Source: Afipia sp. P52-10 (lineage in GTDB: Bacteria > Pseudomonadota > Alphaproteobacteria > Rhizobiales > Xanthobacteraceae). Taken from it: a DNA stretch of 64,000 nt. Of this stretch, positions 1-10,286 are shown in pieces; position 1 is the first letter of the stretch, and every line of letters begins with the position of its first letter. Under the pieces are notes generated by a model. That model had not been told where the DNA came from and did no database searches. It worked only from the letters and a program-made list of their open reading frames with translations. Both the position numbers and the translations under genes were made by a program. The stretch spans positions 735,161 through 799,160 of the forward strand of contig NZ_AZSJ01000007.1 in assembly GCF_000516555.1 (NCBI RefSeq), read 5' to 3'.

Positions 1-430
1 CATCAAGGAAGTGAAGGACAAGAACAGCCGCGTGAAGCTGATGGGCTTCGGCCATCGGGTCTACAAGAACTACGATCCGCGCGCCAAGCTGATGCAGAAG
101 ACCTGCCACGAGGTGCTGAAGGAAACCGGTCACCAGAACGATCCGGTGCTGAAGGTCGCGATGGAGCTCGAGAAGATCGCGCTCAGCGACGAGTACTTCA
201 TCTCCCGCAAGCTCTATCCGAACGTCGACTTCTACTCGGGCATCACGCTGAAGGCCCTCGGCTTCCCCACCTCGATGTTCACCGTGCTGTTCGCAGTCGC
301 CCGCACCGTCGGCTGGATCAGCCAGTGGAGCGAGATGATCAACGAGCCGAATTACAAGATCGCCCGTCCGCGCCAGCTCTATACCGGCCAGGCCGAACGT
401 CAGTACGTCCAGCTCGACAAGCGCAAGTAA
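1..430 (+). CDS. gltA: citrate synthase, C-terminal part (5' end outside window)
   Basis: Condenses oxaloacetate and acetyl-CoA to citrate, the entry step of the TCA cycle in the cytoplasm. The open frame enters from the left edge (first full codon at base 2) and stops with TAA at 428-430, so about 142 C-terminal residues are present. The conserved [14 protein letters not shown] segment (substrate-binding His/Arg) and the catalytic Asp in NVDFYSG are both visible, as is the C-terminal RPRQLYTG motif typical of the hexameric type I enzyme. It is followed directly by a strong terminator and is convergent with lpxB. The GTG at base 11 is internal to the protein, not a start. Confidence 0.96.
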   Translation, partial: IKEVKDKNSRVKLMGFGHRVYKNYDPRAKLMQKTCHEVLKETGHQNDPVLKVAMELEKIALSDEYFISRKLYPNVDFYSGITLKALGFPTSMFTVLFAVARTVGWISQWSEMINEPNYKIARPRQLYTGQAERQYVQLDKRK

Positions 431-455
431 GCTTCGGGCGGATTCTTGATACGAA

Positions 456-492
456 ACAGCCGGTGCGATCCCCGCATCGGCTGTTTTTCTTT
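456..492 (+). terminator. Rho-independent terminator of gltA
   Basis: A 12-bp stem (456-467 with 473-484, one G-T wobble) with a 5-nt loop is followed by a T-rich run (484-492). It lies 26 bases after the gltA stop. Read from the other strand only three Ts follow the stem, so it would be a weaker terminator for lpxB. Confidence 0.85.
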
Positions 493-508
493 TCCGCAAC
501 TGGCGATA

Positions 509-1666
509 TCAGGACGGCTTGCGCAACGTCCGCAGTATGATATCGGCGGCCCGTTGGCTCGGCGTTCGCGCGCCGGTCGACATGATCTCGTCCAGTCTGG
601 CGAAAGCGTCCACCTGCTGCTGTCGCGCAGGGCCATCTTCCAAGAGGGCGCGCAGCGCAGGCGCAAGCTGCTCGGACGTACAGGCCTCCTGCAGAAACTC
701 GGGCACGACATTCTCGCCGATCACGAGGTTGGCCAGGATGACCGACGATACGCGAATGAGTCGCCGTGCGACGAAGGCCTCGAACGCCGAGCCCTTGTAA
801 GCGGTCACCATCGGCACGCCCGACAGCGCCAGTTCAAGCGTCACCGTCCCCGACTTCGCCAGCGCCGCCCGCGCGGAACGAAAGACTGCGCGGCGTTCGT
901 CATCGCCGACGACGATACGCGGCTGCACCGGCCAATCGCGGCTCAGTTCGCCAATCAGGTCGGTCAAGTGCGGCAACGCCGCAATCACTGGCTCGAACGA
1001 CACGCCATGGTCGCGCAATCGCGCCAGCGTCTCACCGAATGGCTGCATGTGATGGCGGATTTCGATCCGGCGGCTGCCCGGCAACACCACCAGCAGATTG
1101 CCGGCCTCTCGCCGGCTCTGCTCGGCAGCATTCGGCCGCAACACCCCAAGCTGCTCCAGCAGCGGATGGCCAACGTAGCTGCAAGGCGGTCCACCGAGCT
1201 TGCGATGCACCTCCGGTTCGAACGGCAGCAGCGCCAGCAAATGATCGACGTAAGGACGCATTCTCCGCGCGCGCCCCGGACGCCAGGCCCACACCGTGGG
1301 CGAGACATAATCGACGATCGGAATGTGCGGCGCCCGGGCGCGCACCCGTTTGGCGACCCGCTGGGTGAAGTCCGGGCTGTCGATGATCACGAGCACGTCG
1401 GGATCGGCGGCGATGACACGATCGGCGGTTTCGCGAATGTGCCGCAGGATCGCCGGCAACCGGCGGGGGATGGCTACAAGCCCCATGATCGACAGTTCGT
1501 CGATCGGAAATGGACTCGTCAGTCCCTCTTCAGCCATCGTACCGCCGCCGACGCCCGAAAAGACAACTTCCCCCCCGAGCGATGCGCGCAACGCGCGCAT
1601 CAGGCTGGAGCCGAGCCGATCGCCGGACTCCTCGGCCGCAATCAGGAAAATCCGTGGCGCGCTCAC
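509..1666 (-). CDS. lpxB: lipid-A-disaccharide synthase
   Basis: Joins UDP-2,3-diacylglucosamine to lipid X to form the lipid A disaccharide at the inner-membrane face (GT19 family). The 385-residue length fits the family. Family motifs seen: AAEESGD near residues 11-16, IIDSPDF at 94-100 and YVSPTVWAWRPGR at 120-132, the last being the signature loop of LpxB. The start ATG overlaps the lpxI stop by 4 nt, indicating translational coupling. It is the last gene of the long envelope operon that begins upstream at rpsB. Confidence 0.95.
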   Translation of the reverse strand: MSAPRIFLIAAEESGDRLGSSLMRALRASLGGEVVFSGVGGGTMAEEGLTSPFPIDELSIMGLVAIPRRLPAILRHIRETADRVIAADPDVLVIIDSPDFTQRVAKRVRARAPHIPIVDYVSPTVWAWRPGRARRMRPYVDHLLALLPFEPEVHRKLGGPPCSYVGHPLLEQLGVLRPNAAEQSRREAGNLLVVLPGSRRIEIRHHMQPFGETLARLRDHGVSFEPVIAALPHLTDLIGELSRDWPVQPRIVVGDDERRAVFRSARAALAKSGTVTLELALSGVPMVTAYKGSAFEAFVARRLIRVSSVILANLVIGENVVPEFLQEACTSEQLAPALRALLEDGPARQQQVDAFARLDEIMSTGARTPSQRAADIILRTLRKPS

Positions 1667-2523
1667 GCCGGCAGCCCGGTCACGAACAAGCCGGCGTTGT
1701 CGGCCTCGCGCACGACCACATCGGGTTCAGCGATCAGCGTCTGGCCAGCTATGATCGCGATGCCGGCGAGCCCGGCCACCGTGGCGCCGGTGACCGTCTT
1801 CGGACCGAAGGTCGGCAGGTCGTAACGCAGGTCCTGCGTCGTCTTCGGCGCCTTGACCAGCACGCCTCGCCCTGCCTTGACGCGAATGCGTCCGTCGGCG
1901 CGCAGTTGAACCACCCGCGCCAGCATTGCATCGGTCCCCTCGATCCCTTCGACGGCGACGACATGGCGGTCGATCACCACCACCGCCTGTCCGATGTCGA
2001 ACGGGCTCAACGCCTGCAGCGCGGCCAGACCAACCTCGATGTCCGCTTGCGCGCCATCATCCGGTGCCGTGCGCGTCAGCAAACCGGCGGGCATCAGCAG
2101 ATCAGGCGCAACGTCCTTGACGCCAAGCATTCGGAAACCGCGCGTTTCGAGGATCTGCCCAATGCGCGTCAGCAAGTGGTTGTCGCCACCACGGAAGGCG
2201 GCGACAATGCGTGGCACCACCCGCACGGTTTCGAAATCGAGCCTGATCTCAGACAGCGACGGTCGCACCAGCCCACCGATGAAGACGATGTTCCGGCATT
2301 GCTCGGCCTGCAGCAAACGAGTCAGCCGCCCGAGTTGCCCCAAAGCTACCCAATGGTGCCGATAGTGCGCCAACCGCTCGGGATCGCAAAAGCCGCGGAT
2401 GCCCAGCATCACCGGCTCGGCGCCGCGGGCCAGAAGCGAATCCGCAACCGCGAAGGGGAGCGTACCGCTTCCCGAAATGATGCCGATGGTCTCGGAGCCC
2501 GCCGCATCCGGCATGAGACTCAA
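1663..2523 (-). CDS. lpxI: UDP-2,3-diacylglucosamine pyrophosphatase, LpxI type
   Basis: Hydrolyses UDP-2,3-diacylglucosamine to lipid X and UMP; LpxI (DUF1009) replaces LpxH in alphaproteobacteria and is unrelated in fold. The 286-residue protein has the N-terminal GIISGSGTLPFAVA segment and the C-terminal GPKTVTGATVAGLAGIAI region typical of the family. Its place between lpxA and lpxB, with 4-nt overlaps at both ends, is the normal context for LpxI and supports the assignment strongly. Confidence 0.93.
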   Translation of the reverse strand: MSLMPDAAGSETIGIISGSGTLPFAVADSLLARGAEPVMLGIRGFCDPERLAHYRHHWVALGQLGRLTRLLQAEQCRNIVFIGGLVRPSLSEIRLDFETVRVVPRIVAAFRGGDNHLLTRIGQILETRGFRMLGVKDVAPDLLMPAGLLTRTAPDDGAQADIEVGLAALQALSPFDIGQAVVVIDRHVVAVEGIEGTDAMLARVVQLRADGRIRVKAGRGVLVKAPKTTQDLRYDLPTFGPKTVTGATVAGLAGIAIIAGQTLIAEPDVVVREADNAGLFVTGLPA

Positions 2524-3332
2524 GCCTCTTGTGTGCCGTTGCTCGAGCGATCCGGCATGACGATCGGACGCTTGTCTCCGGACGATACGAAATCGAGAAT
2601 TTCCGCGACGGCCGGATCCTCGGCTCGTTCCTCCGCCAGTGCTTTGACTCGATCGGCAAACTGCCCCGGACCAAAGAAGAGCCGTTGGTAGAAACTTCGG
2701 ACCTTGTGCAACCGCTCGCGGGTAAATTTGCGCCGTCGCATGCCGACAACGTTCAAGCCCTCGAGCTTGGCGTGTTGTCCCGTCGCGAATCCGAATGGGA
2801 TGACGTCGCCACGCACGCCACTGACGCCGCCGATCATGGCCTGCGAGCCGATCCGTGCGAATTGATGCACAGCGCTCAGCCCGCCGATGTAGACGGAATT
2901 GCCAACGACACAGTGACCGCCAAGGGTCGCCGAGTTGGCAAAGATCGCATCGTCGCCAACCAGGCAGTCGTGTCCGACATGGCTATACGCCATGAAGAAG
3001 CCGCGGTTTCCGACCCGCGTCAGTCCACCACCTTTGACGGTGCCGACGTTCATCGTCACCGACTCGCGGATGACGCAGTTGCCGCCGATCTCCAACCGCG
3101 TCGGCTCGTTGCGGTAACCAAGATCCTGCGGCGGCGTGCCCAGCGAGGCAAAGGGGAAGATCGTGCATCCCGCGCCAATCGTCGTATGTCCGGCGATGTT
3201 GACATGCGACACGAGTCGACAGCCGCTGCCAATCGTTACGTTGCCGCCGATCGTACAGAACGGGCCGATCTCGACATCAGGCGCGACAACCGCGCCGTCC
3301 TCGATCCTCGCGCTCGGATCAATCTTTGCCAT
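2520..3332 (-). CDS. lpxA: UDP-N-acetylglucosamine O-acyltransferase
   Basis: First step of lipid A synthesis: transfers a 3-hydroxyacyl chain from ACP to UDP-GlcNAc. The 270-residue protein starts MAKIDPSARIEDGAVV and carries the repeated hexapeptides of a left-handed beta helix (for example IGPFCTIGGNVTIGSG). The catalytic His region MAYSHVGHDCLVGD is near residues 114-127. It overlaps lpxI by 4 nt and is separated from fabZ by 138 bases, the only sizeable gap in this part of the operon. Confidence 0.96.
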   Translation of the reverse strand: MAKIDPSARIEDGAVVAPDVEIGPFCTIGGNVTIGSGCRLVSHVNIAGHTTIGAGCTIFPFASLGTPPQDLGYRNEPTRLEIGGNCVIRESVTMNVGTVKGGGLTRVGNRGFFMAYSHVGHDCLVGDDAIFANSATLGGHCVVGNSVYIGGLSAVHQFARIGSQAMIGGVSGVRGDVIPFGFATGQHAKLEGLNVVGMRRRKFTRERLHKVRSFYQRLFFGPGQFADRVKALAEERAEDPAVAEILDFVSSGDKRPIVMPDRSSNGTQEA

Positions 3333-3470
3333 CTCTCTCCGTCACCCCGAAGTCTAACGATGTGCCATGCCGCCGCCGAGGATTGCCGCAGTCATGTCAT
3401 TTACGAAGGTTCGGCCGACGGTTGTGGTCATGAATTGTTACGGTTGATGACCGGCACCGGGCTGACGATG

Positions 3471-3926
3471 TCAGGTCCCGAGCATCGCGCTGACTTCGGC
3501 TTCCGCCACCAGCGTCCCGCCGACACGCGCCTCGCCGCGATACCACCACATGTTCTTGCGCTGCGCGAGCTTCGTCATGTGATACTCGATCGTGTCGCCG
3601 GGAATGACCGGCTTGCGAAACTTCGCCTTGTCGATGGTCATGAAATAGACCGTTGGCGACGTGATGGACGGAAACTTACCCGATGCAATGCAGATGACGC
3701 CGGCAGTCTGCGCCATGCCTTCGATCATGTACACGCCGGGAAACACGGGGCGTTCCGGGAAATGCCCCATGAACTGCGGCTCATTCGCCGTCACGTTCTT
3801 GACGCCGATGGCAAACTCATCACTGCGGATCGAATGAATACGATCGATCAGCAAGAACGGAAAACGGTGCGGCAACATCTTTATGATGTAATTGATGTCG
3901 CCCGATTCAAGTGTCGCTTCGGTCAT
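3471..3926 (-). CDS. fabZ: (3R)-hydroxyacyl-ACP dehydratase
   Basis: Dehydrates 3-hydroxyacyl-ACP in type II fatty acid synthesis, competing with LpxA/LpxD for the same acyl-ACP pool. The 151-residue protein contains the hot-dog fold signature [12 protein letters not shown] (catalytic His) and the catalytic Glu helix in [17 protein letters not shown] place the start at the ATG at 3926, which overlaps the lpxD stop by 4 nt; an open frame continues further upstream to 4055, but that part lies inside lpxD and has no family homology. Confidence 0.95.
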   Translation of the reverse strand: MTEATLESGDINYIIKMLPHRFPFLLIDRIHSIRSDEFAIGVKNVTANEPQFMGHFPERPVFPGVYMIEGMAQTAGVICIASGKFPSITSPTVYFMTIDKAKFRKPVIPGDTIEYHMTKLAQRKNMWWYRGEARVGGTLVAEAEVSAMLGT

Positions 3927-5008
3927 CCCTTCTGCCCCGGCTCCCCGCGCACTTGCGCGTCCTGGTCTTTCGTCGTGCTCTCGCGGGCCATCCGCTCGAG
4001 CAACATCATCTCCCGGAACCAGAGCTTGACCGGCTTCGCCGGCGTACCGCCCCATCGCGCTCCGGGTGGAACATCATCATGCACGATGCTCGTCGCCGCG
4101 ATCTGCGCGCCGTCGCCGATCGTCACGTGATTGTTGATGCCGACCCTCGCTCCCAATGCAACGCCCTCGCCTAGCGTGACGCTGCCCGCGATGCCGACTT
4201 GACTGGTGATCAGGCATCTCCGGCCGACCACCACGTTGTGAGCGATCTGCACCAGGTTATCGATCTTGGTGCCTTCGCCAATCACCGTGTCGCGCAATGC
4301 ACCGCGGTCGATCGTGGTGTTGGCGCCGATCTCGACGCCATTCTGAATGATGACACGGCCGGTCTGCGGCACCTTAGCGTGCCCTTGGGCTCCCGGAAGA
4401 AAACCATATCCGTCCTGACCAATCCGACAGCCAGGATGGATGATGACGTCGTTACCGACAATGCTGCAGGCGATCGATGCATGGGCACCGACCGAGCACG
4501 ACCGCCCGATCGTGACGTGAGGGCCGATCACAGCGCCCGGTCCGATGATCGTGCCGCTGCCGATCTCGACACCGGGACCGATCACCGCAAGCGGTTCGAT
4601 GCTGACGTCGTCCTCGAGCCGTGCAGTCGGATGGACCACAGCGTTGGTGGCAACGCCTGCCGAACCGAATTGCAACGGAGGCCGCAATGCGTCGGCGTGG
4701 AAGCGCCTGGCGACGGTCACGAATGCCCGATAGGGATCGGCTACGCGCAGCGCCGTGACGTGCGCCGGCAGATCCCTTTCCATCCGCTGATTGACCAGGC
4801 AGGCCGCGGCATGGCAGCTCGCCAGCTGCGAAGCATACTTGCTGTTTTCCAGAAACGTCAGATGTGAGGGCCCCGCCTCGTCTAGGACGGCAAGACCCGT
4901 AATCGGCAGCAATGCGCGCTTGGGATCGGCAAGATGCGCGCCGGTCATCTCCGCAATATCGCCGAGCGTCAAACGTGGCGGCTCGCCAAAGAAGGTATGA
5001 TGCTTCAT
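3923..5008 (-). CDS. lpxD: UDP-3-O-acylglucosamine N-acyltransferase
   Basis: Third lipid A enzyme: N-acylates UDP-3-O-acylglucosamine using hydroxyacyl-ACP. The 361-residue protein has an N-terminal uridine-binding domain (residues about 1-110) followed by hexapeptide repeats (for example [20 protein letters not shown]) and a C-terminal helical tail. The catalytic His lies in the repeat region around [15 protein letters not shown]. It sits directly downstream of bamA; no skp/ompH chaperone gene separates them, unlike in Escherichia coli. Confidence 0.95.
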   Translation of the reverse strand: MKHHTFFGEPPRLTLGDIAEMTGAHLADPKRALLPITGLAVLDEAGPSHLTFLENSKYASQLASCHAAACLVNQRMERDLPAHVTALRVADPYRAFVTVARRFHADALRPPLQFGSAGVATNAVVHPTARLEDDVSIEPLAVIGPGVEIGSGTIIGPGAVIGPHVTIGRSCSVGAHASIACSIVGNDVIIHPGCRIGQDGYGFLPGAQGHAKVPQTGRVIIQNGVEIGANTTIDRGALRDTVIGEGTKIDNLVQIAHNVVVGRRCLITSQVGIAGSVTLGEGVALGARVGINNHVTIGDGAQIAATSIVHDDVPPGARWGGTPAKPVKLWFREMMLLERMARESTTKDQDAQVRGEPGQKG

Positions 5009-5136
5009 CGCCTCTGCCGCCGTCCGGCTTCAAACTCCCGAGATATCAGGCCGCGTCTGTGAGGCCCAACTGACTGGGCACCAGAAAGCTGGAACTGGCG
5101 CTGAGATCAAGCCCCGGAAGGTCATGGAACAAAACA

Positions 5137-5160
5137 TTCGGGCCAGCGAACTGGCCCGAA
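5137..5160 (-). terminator. strong hairpin between bamA and lpxD
   Basis: Perfect 10-bp stem (5137-5146 with 5151-5160) whose loop reads TTCG on the minus strand, a very stable tetraloop. It is followed on the minus strand by a discontinuous T-rich stretch (TGTTTTGTT). It lies 17 bases after the bamA stop, so it could act as a partial terminator or as an mRNA-stability element separating the abundant bamA message from the lipid A genes. Confidence 0.55.
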
Positions 5161-5177
5161 GTCTCGTCATATCGCGA

Positions 5178-7649
5178 TCAGAAGGTGGTTCCGCCGCCGA
5201 ATCTGAAGACCTGGGTCCGGTCGTTCGGGCCCTTCGCGACCGGTATCGCATAGTCGAAGCGCAGCGGTCCGAACGGCGACTGCCAGATGATACCCGCACC
5301 GACCGAGGCGCGAATGGTCATGCCGTTCTGAGCAACGTTGACCGATTCACCCGTCGATACGAAATCAGTTGGTCCCTTGTAGTCCCACAGCGAGCCGACA
5401 TCGGCGTAGATCGCACCCTTCAGGCCAGCTTCCTTCGGCAGGAACCAGAATGGCATCTGCAACTCGGCCGACGCACCCCAGTACATGGTACCACCGAGCG
5501 CGTCCTGCGCCGTGCCGAGCGTAATGTCACGCGGGCCAATGCCGACCGGAGCGAAACCGCGAACCAGGTTCGGCCCCATCTGGAAGTGGTCCAGCATGCG
5601 CAGGCCGCCGCCGCCAAGCCCGGTCACATGACCGGCCTGACCACGCAGCACACCGACCACATCCGAGAACACCGGATAGTAGAAGCGGGCGTCGATCGCC
5701 GAGCGCAGGTACTTCACGTCGCCGCCGAGGCCGGCGATGTCCTGACGCAGTTCGACCAGCAGGCCGTTCGTCGGGTCTTTGTTGTTGTCGAGGGTGTTGT
5801 AGGCAAGGGTGTAACCGACGGCCGAGGTCCAAACCGGACCGCCAGCAAGTTCGATCTTGATCGGCAGCGACGCCTCGCCATCGGCGTAACAGCCAAGGCC
5901 GTTGCTGCCGGAGAGATCAATGCCGTTCGCCGCAGCAAACGCAGGCGTCGGGTTGAACGCCAAAGAGGTGTTAGCCAGATTGTTGTTACAGTTCCGCAGC
6001 AGCGGATCGACCGATACCTCCTGCCGATACAGCGAGTAGCGGAGCTGCATCGTCAGATCCTCGCGGAGCGCGAAGCCCAGGCGCCCCGAGAAGCCGGTCG
6101 TCTTCGTCTCATACGAGATGTAGCTCGACGGAAGCTGCTGGCGCTGGAAGATATCGATGCCGCCCGCCACGCGATAGCCGAGCAGGAACGGCTCGACGAT
6201 CGACAGCGAGTAACCGCGCACGCGCTGGCCATACTGTACGGCAGCCTTGGCGTAGAGGCCGGTTCCGAGCAGGTTACGCTCGGCAATGCTGACTTCGCCG
6301 AGGAAGCCGTCCGAGGTCGAATAACCGCCCGATACCGAGAAGTCACCGGTCGACTTCTCTTCGAGATCGACAACGATGATCACGCGATCAGGCGAGGAGC
6401 CCGGCTCGGTCAAGATTTTGACCGTCTTGAAGTAATCGAGGTTTTTCAGGCGGCGTTCGGCGCGATCGACCAGCGCACGGTTGTACGCGTCGCCCTCGGC
6501 GATATCGAACTCACGACGGATCACGTAGTCCTTGGTGCGCGTGTTGCCGCGAACGTTGATGCGCTCCACGTAAATGCGCGGTCCTTCGTCGACCGAGAGC
6601 ACGATCGAAACCGTCGCATCCTGGAAGTTGCGCTCACCGCGCGGGCGCACGCTTGCGAAGGCATAGCCGCGCCGCGCCGCCTCAACGGTCATCTCCTCGA
6701 CCGACTTCTCGATTGCCTCTCCGTTGTAGACCGAGCCGACGCCGAGTCTCAGGAACGGCCGCAGCGAGTTCGGATCAAGCCCGCGAATGCTCGACTGAAC
6801 GTCGATCGATCCAACGCGGTACTGCTGTCCTTCCTCGATCTTGAAGGTGACCAGGAAGCCTTTGCGAGCTGGATCGTATTCAGTGAGAGCGGCGACGACC
6901 TGAACGTCGGCATAGCCGTTCTTAAGATAGTAGCGACGGATCAGGTCACGGTCGGCCTCGACGCGATCCGGATCGTAAATGTCGCCCGAGCCAAGGAAGC
7001 TCAGGATGTTCGATTCGCGGGTCTTGATGACGTCGCGCAGGCGATAGGACGACACCGCCTTGTTGCCGACGAATTCGATCGACTTGACCGCGGTCTTCGC
7101 ACCTTCGGAGATCTCGAAGATCAGATCGACGCGATTGTTCGGCTGCTCGATGATCTGCGGGACGACGGAGACATCGTAACGGCCCTGGCGGCGATAAATT
7201 TCGGCGATGCGCTGGGCGTCCGACTGCACCATCGGGCGCGACAGGCTGCCGCGCGGCTTCGACTGCACCTCAGTCGAGAGCTGCTCGTCCTTGACCTTCT
7301 TGTTGCCCTCGAAAATGACGCGGCTGATGACCGGGTTCTCGACCACGGTGACGACCAGCCGGCCACCCTGCGGATTGATCCGCACATCCTGAAACAGGCC
7401 AGTTTCGTAAAGTGCACGCAGCGCATCGTTGATACTGCCGCTGTCCAGCCGACCGCCCGGTCCGGGTTTGAAGTAGGAACGAATGGTATCCGCCTCGACC
7501 CGGCGGTTACCTTCAACCACGATCGACGAAGCGGATTGAGCATTCGCGGGGGATGCAACAAACGTTACAGCCGTCAGAGAAGCAGCCGGCAAAATCGCTA
7601 ACAGGGCGGCGACCAAACCTCCCCGAAGCATGGTCAGTCCAAGTCTCAT
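5178..7649 (-). CDS. bamA: outer-membrane protein assembly factor BamA
   Basis: Central component of the BAM complex, inserting beta-barrel proteins into the outer membrane. The 823-residue protein has a signal peptide (cleavage likely after ANA at 37), five POTRA domains (about 40-440) and a C-terminal 16-strand barrel. The conserved VRGF motif of loop 6 is at about residue 696, and the protein ends in an aromatic residue (FGGGTTF), the usual barrel targeting signal. It lies between rseP and lpxD. Long open frames exist on the opposite strand but are codon-bias shadows. Confidence 0.97.
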   Translation of the reverse strand: MRLGLTMLRGGLVAALLAILPAASLTAVTFVASPANAQSASSIVVEGNRRVEADTIRSYFKPGPGGRLDSGSINDALRALYETGLFQDVRINPQGGRLVVTVVENPVISRVIFEGNKKVKDEQLSTEVQSKPRGSLSRPMVQSDAQRIAEIYRRQGRYDVSVVPQIIEQPNNRVDLIFEISEGAKTAVKSIEFVGNKAVSSYRLRDVIKTRESNILSFLGSGDIYDPDRVEADRDLIRRYYLKNGYADVQVVAALTEYDPARKGFLVTFKIEEGQQYRVGSIDVQSSIRGLDPNSLRPFLRLGVGSVYNGEAIEKSVEEMTVEAARRGYAFASVRPRGERNFQDATVSIVLSVDEGPRIYVERINVRGNTRTKDYVIRREFDIAEGDAYNRALVDRAERRLKNLDYFKTVKILTEPGSSPDRVIIVVDLEEKSTGDFSVSGGYSTSDGFLGEVSIAERNLLGTGLYAKAAVQYGQRVRGYSLSIVEPFLLGYRVAGGIDIFQRQQLPSSYISYETKTTGFSGRLGFALREDLTMQLRYSLYRQEVSVDPLLRNCNNNLANTSLAFNPTPAFAAANGIDLSGSNGLGCYADGEASLPIKIELAGGPVWTSAVGYTLAYNTLDNNKDPTNGLLVELRQDIAGLGGDVKYLRSAIDARFYYPVFSDVVGVLRGQAGHVTGLGGGGLRMLDHFQMGPNLVRGFAPVGIGPRDITLGTAQDALGGTMYWGASAELQMPFWFLPKEAGLKGAIYADVGSLWDYKGPTDFVSTGESVNVAQNGMTIRASVGAGIIWQSPFGPLRFDYAIPVAKGPNDRTQVFRFGGGTTF

Positions 7650-7858
7650 TCGCCAAGCGCCCTCAAATCAAACTCAACGCCGACCCGCGCCCTGCGTACC
7701 GACGGAATCCCCACATTTCCGTTCACGCTTGTAGCCAATTTCCGCGAAGCGGCAACTGGGTTTCACAAGCAAATTCTAATTTCCAACCAACACGTTGCCT
7801 ATCCGCAACGTCCCGACAAAGATTCGTCGGGGCATTGCCCGAAACTCGACACGATTCC

Positions 7859-9016
7859 TCAGGAGGTCGCCCTGAAGATGTGAAGGATATCGTTATAGGT
7901 CGCGAAGATCATCAGCATGAGAACCAGCGCGAGGCCGACTCGGAAGCCCATCTCCTGAGCCCGTTCCGACAACGGACGGCCGCGCACAGCCTCGACTGCG
8001 TAGAACATAAGGTGACCACCATCCAAGAGCGGCACCGGGAATAGGTTCAGCAAGCCGATCGACACCGACAGAACGGCCGCAAGGTGAATCAGCGCCGCCA
8101 TGCCAATGGTCGAAACCTGACCGGAAATCTGCGCGATCCGGATCGGACCGCCGATCTGATCGGCCGCCTCGCGCCCCGCAAACACGCCGCCGATATAGGC
8201 GAGCGTCCGGTCAACCACGAACCAGGTTTCCTTGACGCCGAGCCCAACAGCCGTGATCGGATCGACCTTCTGGTTGGCGGCGTCTTCCGGCGAATTCGCC
8301 CGCGTGATCCCGAGCACGCCGATGCGGTGGGTGTTCCCGAAATTATCTTTTATTTCCCGCAAGTTAGGCGTCGCATTGACGACCAGGGATGTGTCGTCGC
8401 GCTTGATGGTCAGCGCCAGGCTCTGCCCGGCCTTGGTGCTGACGATCCGCTGCATGTCGGAGAAGCTCTCGATCGCCGTGCCATCGATCGCGATGATGAC
8501 GTCGCCGGGCTTGATGCCTGCGGCGGCAGCTGCGCTCTCGGCCTGCACCGAATCCACCCTGGCACTCGCCGACGGCTTGCCGAAGAAGGTGAAGAGCCCA
8601 GCGAAGATGACGATGGCAAGAATGAAATTGGCGATCGGTCCCGCAGCGACGATCGCCGCCCGCGGCGCAACCTTCTTGTGGTGGAAGCTGACCTTTCGGT
8701 CTTCCTCCGACATCTGCGCCATGGCCGCGGCGGAAGGCGTGCTCGCCTCACTCTCGTCGCCGAAGAATTTGACGTAGCCGCCGAGCGGTATCGCCGAAAG
8801 CTTCCAGCGCGTGCCATGCCGGTCGTTGAAGCCGACCAACTCCGGACCGAATCCGACCGAGAACGTCAAAACCTTCACGCCGCACCAGCGCGCAACCAGA
8901 AAGTGGCCGAGTTCGTGAAAGAACACGACGATGGTCAGAACGAACAAAAACGGAACAATGTAACCCACCACGCCGTTGCCGAGCGCGCTGAATCCATTCA
9001 CGAAAAAGTCGACCAT
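7859..9016 (-). CDS. rseP: RseP-type site-2 zinc metalloprotease
   Basis: Intramembrane protease that cleaves membrane-anchored anti-sigma factors and remnant signal peptides. The 385-residue protein has the HELGH zinc motif at residues 34-38 in the first membrane helix, one PDZ domain (about 125-200), and the second active-site motif NLFPVPLLDGGH near the C-terminal helices. Only one PDZ is evident, whereas E. coli RseP has two. It sits between dxr and bamA, as in most proteobacteria, linking it to outer-membrane stress control. Confidence 0.93.
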   Translation of the reverse strand: MVDFFVNGFSALGNGVVGYIVPFLFVLTIVVFFHELGHFLVARWCGVKVLTFSVGFGPELVGFNDRHGTRWKLSAIPLGGYVKFFGDESEASTPSAAAMAQMSEEDRKVSFHHKKVAPRAAIVAAGPIANFILAIVIFAGLFTFFGKPSASARVDSVQAESAAAAAGIKPGDVIIAIDGTAIESFSDMQRIVSTKAGQSLALTIKRDDTSLVVNATPNLREIKDNFGNTHRIGVLGITRANSPEDAANQKVDPITAVGLGVKETWFVVDRTLAYIGGVFAGREAADQIGGPIRIAQISGQVSTIGMAALIHLAAVLSVSIGLLNLFPVPLLDGGHLMFYAVEAVRGRPLSERAQEMGFRVGLALVLMLMIFATYNDILHIFRATS

Positions 9017-9058
9017 CCAGTTCCCCTTGAAGGCCCGCGAAGGCCCTTCTCCAACCCG

Positions 9059-10282
9059 TTAGGATGCCTTTGCGGCGATTTCGGGCAAGAGGCTTCGCGC
9101 CATATTTCGCGCATTATGGTCAACAGCAATCGCATCGTCTGCCGATGTGAGCGGCGCCAAATTGCCGCCCCTCACCCACGCGTTCATGGTCGCCTCGACC
9201 AATCGTGCAATGGCACCGAAGCGGATCGACTGGGCGACGAAGGCCGCGACCGCCACCTCATTGGCTGCATTGTAAACAGTGGTCGCCCCATCCCCGGTCC
9301 GCAAGGCGTCATAAGCCAGCCGCAGCCCCGGGAAGCGTTCGAAGTCCGGCGCCTCGAAGGTCAACTGACCGATCTTCACCAGATCGAGCTTGGCTGCAGG
9401 GCCGGCGATCCGGTCGGGCCAGCCGAGGCAGTGGGCGATCGGCGTGCGCATGTCGGGGGCGCCAAGCTGAGCCACCACCGAGCGGTCCGAGAACTCGACC
9501 ATGCCGTGAATGATCGACTGGGGGTGGACCAGAACGTCGATTTCATCGGGCTCCAGCGCGAACAGGTAGGAGGCCTCGATCACCTCGAGCCCCTTGTTCA
9601 TCATCGACGCCGAGTCGATCGTGATCTTCTGGCCCATGCTCCAGTTCGGATGCTTCAGCGCCTGCGCCAACGTCGCCTGCTCGATATCGGCCGCCGCCCA
9701 GGTCCGGAACGGGCCGCCGGAAGCGGTGATGATGACGCGGGTCAGCTCATCGCGGTTGCCGCTGGATAGCGCCTGAAACAGCGCATTATGCTCGGAGTCC
9801 GCAGGCAGGATGCAAGCCCCCGCCGCCGTCGCTCGGTCCATGAAGAAATCGCCGGCACACACCAGGCATTCCTTGTTGGCGAGCGCGACGGTCGCACCGC
9901 GATCGACAGCGGCGAGCGCGGGCTTCAGACCCGCAGCACCGCTGACGGCGGCCATCACCCAATCCGCAGGCCGCGCTCCCGCTTCGATGATCGCGCTCTC
10001 GCCTGCACCGCTCTCGATCGCTGTCCCCGCGAGCGCTTCGCGCAGTTCGCTGAGCCGCGCGGGATCGGCCACCGCGACGAACTTCGCATCGAACTCGCGT
10101 GCGAGCTTGGCCAGCCCCTCGACGTTGTTGTTGCCCGTCAGCGCCTCGACCTCGTACCGATCGCGGTCCGCGCGCAGCAGATCCATCGTGCTATCGCCGA
10201 TCGACCCGGTTGCGCCGAGCACCGAAACGGTACGTTTGCGCAACGCGCTGGCCGGGTTGTTACGCAACGGAACTGCGCTCAT
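9059..10282 (-). CDS. dxr: 1-deoxy-D-xylulose 5-phosphate reductoisomerase
   Basis: Converts DXP to MEP with NADPH, the committed step of the non-mevalonate isoprenoid pathway. The 407-residue protein shows the nucleotide-binding motif GATGSIG at 23-29, the metal/substrate-binding [15 protein letters not shown] segment and the flexible loop region around [10 protein letters not shown]. Only 4 bases separate its start from the cdsA stop. Products feed UppS, two genes upstream. Confidence 0.96.
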   Translation of the reverse strand: MSAVPLRNNPASALRKRTVSVLGATGSIGDSTMDLLRADRDRYEVEALTGNNNVEGLAKLAREFDAKFVAVADPARLSELREALAGTAIESGAGESAIIEAGARPADWVMAAVSGAAGLKPALAAVDRGATVALANKECLVCAGDFFMDRATAAGACILPADSEHNALFQALSSGNRDELTRVIITASGGPFRTWAAADIEQATLAQALKHPNWSMGQKITIDSASMMNKGLEVIEASYLFALEPDEIDVLVHPQSIIHGMVEFSDRSVVAQLGAPDMRTPIAHCLGWPDRIAGPAAKLDLVKIGQLTFEAPDFERFPGLRLAYDALRTGDGATTVYNAANEVAVAAFVAQSIRFGAIARLVEATMNAWVRGGNLAPLTSADDAIAVDHNARNMARSLLPEIAAKAS

Positions 10283-10286
10283 CGCC

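Noticed and set aside
5124..7601. 825-codon open frame on the plus strand opposite bamA
   Set aside because: It mirrors bamA in the antisense frame; the protein is rich in Arg, Asp, His and Val and has no domain features, as expected of a GC-bias shadow.
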